Shown here one piece after another: positions 14,510 to 16,994 of a DNA stretch of 16,994 nt (the stretch's first letter is position 1; each line of letters begins with the position of its first letter). The notes below the pieces were generated by a model. It worked only from the letters and a program-made list of their open reading frames with translations, was not told where the DNA came from and did no database searches. The position numbers were made by a program, and so were the translations under genes. Origin of the DNA: Deltaproteobacteria bacterium UBA7527 (lineage in GTDB: Bacteria > Desulfobacterota > Syntrophorhabdia > Syntrophorhabdales > Syntrophorhabdaceae); NCBI GenBank assembly GCA_002478225.1, contig DLMV01000047.1:1-16994 (forward strand). Reading direction: 5' to 3'.

Positions 14510-15910
14510 TTAAATGGGCAGTGTGACGGAAAACAGACTGCCGTGAGAAGGTTGGCTTTGCACCTCTATGCTCCCGTTATGAGCCTCGGCGATCCACTTG
14601 CTGATAGAAAGACCGAGACCGCTTCCGCTCTCACGCTTTCTTGACCGATCTGCCCTGTAAAATCTGTCAAATATATACTTTATATCTTCCTGGGAGATGC
14701 CAACACCGTTATCTTTTACGCGTATCGCAACGTATCCGTTGTTTACATGAGAAGATACTGCCACTAAACCGCCTTTCTGGGTATATTTTATTCCATTTTC
14801 CAGGATGTTCCAGAGCATCCTCCGCAGTTTCAACTCATCGCCTTTCACTTTCACATCATCTAATTCATTCACAACAAGCTGGATCCCCTTGTTCTCAGCG
14901 AAGATCCTCATGTTCATACACACATCTGCGATAAGATCCCTGAGCGAGATATCCTCGATGTTCAGTCTTATGTCATGTGTCTCTGCCTTAGACAGGAGCA
15001 GCAGGTCATCGATGATCCTCGACATCCTGTCGATCTCTTCAAGGTTGCTCGCAAGAAGTTTTTTATAGTCATCCGTATCCCTTTCTTTGCGCAATGCAAC
15101 CTCTGTTTCGCCTTTCAGGATCGTAAGCGGGGTCTTGAGCTCATGGGACACATCGATGCTGAACTGGTTGATCCTCTGGAAGGCATCCTTGAGCCTGCTG
15201 ATCATTGCGTTGAATGTCTCTGCGAGCTTGCTTAGCTCATCTTTTCTTCCCTTTATATCGATCCGCTCGTCAAGGTTGCTCGAAGATATCTTCACTGCTG
15301 CTTTTCTTATCTGATCTACCGGTTTTAATGTCTTCTTTGCCATAAAATAGCCTATGGCGATGGTCACGCCGATCGATGTTGGGATGCTGATGATCATGAT
15401 GATAAAGAGCTTCCTCATCGTCTCATCGAAATCTTCCAGCGACGTACCTATCTGTACGATGCTCGTCACCTTTTCTTTCTCCATGATGGGGATCGTTACC
15501 AGCCTTAATCGAGGACTCGCTGTCTCGATCGTCTCATAGACAACTTCGCCCTTAAGCGCCCGCTCCAGGGTGCTGAAGCTTGTCGGTACCGTCTCAGTCT
15601 CTATATCATTCATCTTTGCGCCGATCCTGCCGGAGGAGTCGATGATCTGAATGAACTTGCCCTTCGGCTTTCTGCCGAGCACATTCTCGAGATACCGCTC
15701 GAAATTGCCGAAGACCGTTTGGTTGTGGGTTTCCGTCATAGAAGAAGAAAGGACATCACCGATCGATTTGATCTTTGCGTCTATGCTCCTTTCCAGGCTG
15801 TTCCTGAAATAGATATAGACACCGCTTGAAAATACAACGAGGATCAGGGCGAGTATCCCGCCATACCATATTGTCAGCTTCCATTTTATAGGGAGATTAA
15901 TTTTTTTCAT
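14510..15910 (-). CDS. Membrane sensor histidine kinase with HAMP domain
   Basis: A 466-residue sensor kinase. TM1 lies at about 11-35 and TM2 at about 168-190. An extracytoplasmic sensing region of about 130 residues between them has no family I recognise. HAMP (about 191-243, KKTLKPVDQIRKAA), HisKA with H256 in IDVSHELKTPLTIL, and a complete HATPase follow: N box ILENGIKYT with N372, G1 VKDNGVGI at 398-405, F box IFDRFYRAD at 413-421, G2 GSGLGLSISK at 429-438. The layout is that of CusS/BaeS-type OmpR-class kinases. The frame is open to a GTG at 15937, but ATG 15910 gives the typical MKK start and overlaps the regulator gene by 14 nt, so I chose it. The ligand is unknown. The adjacent htrA suggests that envelope protein stress is what it senses. 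Confidence 0.94.
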   Translation of the reverse strand: MKKINLPIKWKLTIWYGGILALILVVFSSGVYIYFRNSLERSIDAKIKSIGDVLSSSMTETHNQTVFGNFERYLENVLGRKPKGKFIQIIDSSGRIGAKMNDIETETVPTSFSTLERALKGEVVYETIETASPRLRLVTIPIMEKEKVTSIVQIGTSLEDFDETMRKLFIIMIISIPTSIGVTIAIGYFMAKKTLKPVDQIRKAAVKISSSNLDERIDIKGRKDELSKLAETFNAMISRLKDAFQRINQFSIDVSHELKTPLTILKGETEVALRKERDTDDYKKLLASNLEEIDRMSRIIDDLLLLSKAETHDIRLNIEDISLRDLIADVCMNMRIFAENKGIQLVVNELDDVKVKGDELKLRRMLWNILENGIKYTQKGGLVAVSSHVNNGYVAIRVKDNGVGISQEDIKYIFDRFYRADRSRKRESGSGLGLSISKWIAEAHNGSIEVQSQPSHGSLFSVTLPI

Positions 15911-16577
15911 TGTCTTCTTTAAACGTGTAACCGACACCCCGTAATGTATGGATATATCTCTTTCCAGAGATGGATTCTATCTTTTTGCGCAAGAAGTTCA
16001 CGTAAACGTCGACGATGTTCGATGAGTCGTCCTGATTCTGCCATACATATTCAGCGATCTCTTTTCTGGTCAGGGGCTTTTCACTATTTTTCAATAGATA
16101 CTCCATGATCAGGAATTCCTTTTCCGTCAGTTCAGCCTCTTTTGAGGCTATGTTTAGTCTTCTTGTGTAAGGGTTCAACGTAATATCTCTATATTCAAGG
16201 AGAATCTGTTCTGCCTTTCGGCTTCTCCGCAGCAGGGCCCTTATACGGGCCAGCAGCTCATCAAATGAAAAAGGTTTTGTAAGATAATCATCGCTCCCGG
16301 TATCGAGGCCTTTCACAACATCCTCTTTTGAGCTTTTTGCCGTGATGATAAGGACCGGTGTATCAATGCCTGATGCACGCATCCTTTTCAGAAGTTCGAG
16401 GCCGTCTATCTCAGGGATCATGAGATCAAGGAGGACTATATCATACGTGGAGGCGGTTACAAAGTCGAGGCCCTTCTTGCCGTCGTATGCCACATCAACC
16501 TTGTAGCCCTCCTCCTCCAGCCCTTTACTGATAAAATGTGCTACCTTTGATTCGTCTTCAACGAGAAGCGCTTTCAT
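15897..16577 (-). CDS. OmpR/PhoB-family response regulator
   Basis: A 226-residue two-component regulator, first gene of the operon with the kinase and htrA. The receiver domain (1-115) has the acidic pair E7-D8, the phosphoacceptor D51 in IVLLDLMIPEIDG, T79 in LIITAKSS and K101 in YLTKPFSFDELLARI. A short linker leads to the winged-helix DNA-binding domain (about 125-221), with ELTEKEFLIMEYLL, TRKEIAEYVW, SNIVDVYVNFLRKKIE and IHTLRGVGYTFKE. All key residues are present, so it should be phosphorylated by the partner kinase. It starts at ATG 16577-16575 with a weak Shine-Dalgarno. Its 3' end overlaps the kinase start by 14 nt, indicating coupled translation. Its target is likely to include its own operon, but no repeated binding half-sites are obvious upstream. 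Confidence 0.95.
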   Translation of the reverse strand: MKALLVEDESKVAHFISKGLEEEGYKVDVAYDGKKGLDFVTASTYDIVLLDLMIPEIDGLELLKRMRASGIDTPVLIITAKSSKEDVVKGLDTGSDDYLTKPFSFDELLARIRALLRRSRKAEQILLEYRDITLNPYTRRLNIASKEAELTEKEFLIMEYLLKNSEKPLTRKEIAEYVWQNQDDSSNIVDVYVNFLRKKIESISGKRYIHTLRGVGYTFKEDNEKN

Positions 16578-16583
16578 ATCTGC

Positions 16584-16594
16584 ATAATATTATA
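16584..16594 (-). promoter_or_regulatory. Possible -10 elements for the regulator-kinase-htrA operon
   Basis: On the minus strand a perfect TATAAT (16594-16589) is followed by TATTAT (16589-16584), 7 to 12 nt above the regulator ATG. No good -35 is found at 16-18 nt. The leader would be very short. If this site is not used, the promoter must lie farther up, near or within the repeats. Confidence 0.3.
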
Positions 16595-16706
16595 AAACAT
16601 TATTGAAGAAAAATCCTTCTTTTTAAGAAATTGATCTTTTTATGCCGCGATCAGCAGAACCCGTAAGCCGTCAGGCAAGAAATACAGCAGAGGGCAGGAG
16701 CAGCCG

Positions 16707-16980
16707 CTGGATACTCGTCACTGGATACTCGATGCTGGTCTGCTACATTGCAAGAAGCGAGACGCGAGAGACGAGGAACGAGGCGCGAGGGACAAGGAAC
16801 AGGTTTTTGCTGTATGCCGGCAGCTGACGGCTATCTGCTATCGACCATTCACTGCTCTTCCTCTTCTCACGATTTACGGCTGATGTGTTTTTACCAGTAT
16901 CGAGCATCCAGCATCTTGCTTTCCATGAGCTATCAGTTATGAACCGCCTTCCACGCCCAACGCCCAACGCTGAACGGCCT
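16707..16980. repeat. Heptad-repeat element 5, a large mosaic in the gene-free right end
   Basis: Blocks with a 7-nt period follow one another. ctggata, ctcgtca, ctggata, ctcgatg, ctggtct, gctacat lie at 16707-16748. aagaagc, gagacgc, gagagac, gaggaac, gaggcgc, gagggac, aaggaac lie at 16752-16800. cagctga, cggctat, ctgctat, cgaccat lie at 16821-16848. ttctcac, gatttac, ggctgat lie at 16864-16884. ccagtat, cgagcat, ccagcat lie at 16894-16914. atgagct, atcagtt, atgaacc lie at 16925-16945, and acgccca, acgccca, acgctga, acggcct at 16953-16980. The ctggat block and the ccagtat block are inverted relative to each other. No gene is supported in 16578-16994. A minus-strand frame through it gives periodic Leu-Val-Pro/Ser-Arg peptides, as expected from translated repeats. 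Confidence 0.8.
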
Positions 16981-16994
16981 TCTTGTAATCTCGA

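Noticed and set aside
13257..14526. Long plus-strand open frames opposite htrA
   Set aside because: They are antisense shadows of a gene with a complete catalytic triad and two PDZ domains.
16604..16625. Possible intrinsic terminator (gaag / cttc followed by Ts) upstream of the regulator gene
   Set aside because: The stem is only 4-5 bp and AT-rich, and no plus-strand gene ends there.
16743..16967. Minus-strand 74-codon frame in the right-end spacer
   Set aside because: Its product is the periodic translation of heptad repeats (LVPRASFLVSRVSLLA), so it is not a credible gene.

Overview
The window reads as chromosomal DNA of a mid-GC Gram-negative anaerobe. Protein signatures and gene order suggest a deltaproteobacterial (Desulfobacterota-like) or Nitrospirota-like lineage, but I cannot place it more precisely by eye. 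Pointers are the export signals, an HtrA protease with two PDZ domains, a type IV pilus/type II secretion PilC protein, folate-dependent TrmFO, and a biotin synthase whose auxiliary-cluster residues fit the form described from obligate anaerobes.

Layout. (1) 1-2288, minus strand: the start of a secreted protein that runs off the left edge, a 298-nt gap holding its predicted promoter and a 41-nt quasi-palindrome, a dedA-DUF192 operon and a small lipoprotein-like gene. (2) 2388-10443, plus strand: a tight housekeeping block thiL - OB/HD (YhaM-like) - rsmE - DUF218-like - dprA - topA - trmFO, with several start/stop overlaps. dprA-topA-trmFO is a widely conserved order. (3) 10630-11610: bioB alone on the plus strand, bracketed by two related palindromic repeats. 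(4) 11775-16577, minus strand: response regulator - histidine kinase - htrA - pilC, which looks like a self-contained envelope-stress module with a pilus/secretion platform gene at its 3' end. (5) 16578-16994: no gene, almost entirely repeats.

The most unusual signal is non-coding. Five gaps (about 1881-1992, 6805-6948, 10453-10598, 11611-11768 and 16707-16980) are built from degenerate heptanucleotide repeats. The 7-mer consensus differs from block to block (for example gtgaaat, ttctcac, ctggata, atcagct, gaggaac, acgccca, tcctaaa, ggatttg), but the 7-nt period is kept and several blocks are arranged as inverted pairs. An 18-nt unit recurs exactly, inverted, 10 kb away. Two of these arrays run into the last codons of adjacent genes (the lipoprotein-like gene and dprA), and two bracket bioB.

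How the genes fit together: the forward block serves cofactor, RNA and DNA maintenance (thiamine diphosphate synthesis, 16S and tRNA methylation, RNA turnover, DNA uptake/recombination, supercoiling). The minus-strand block at right is probably an envelope sensor that drives its own protease. No CRISPR array, tRNA, rRNA, IS element or phage gene was found.
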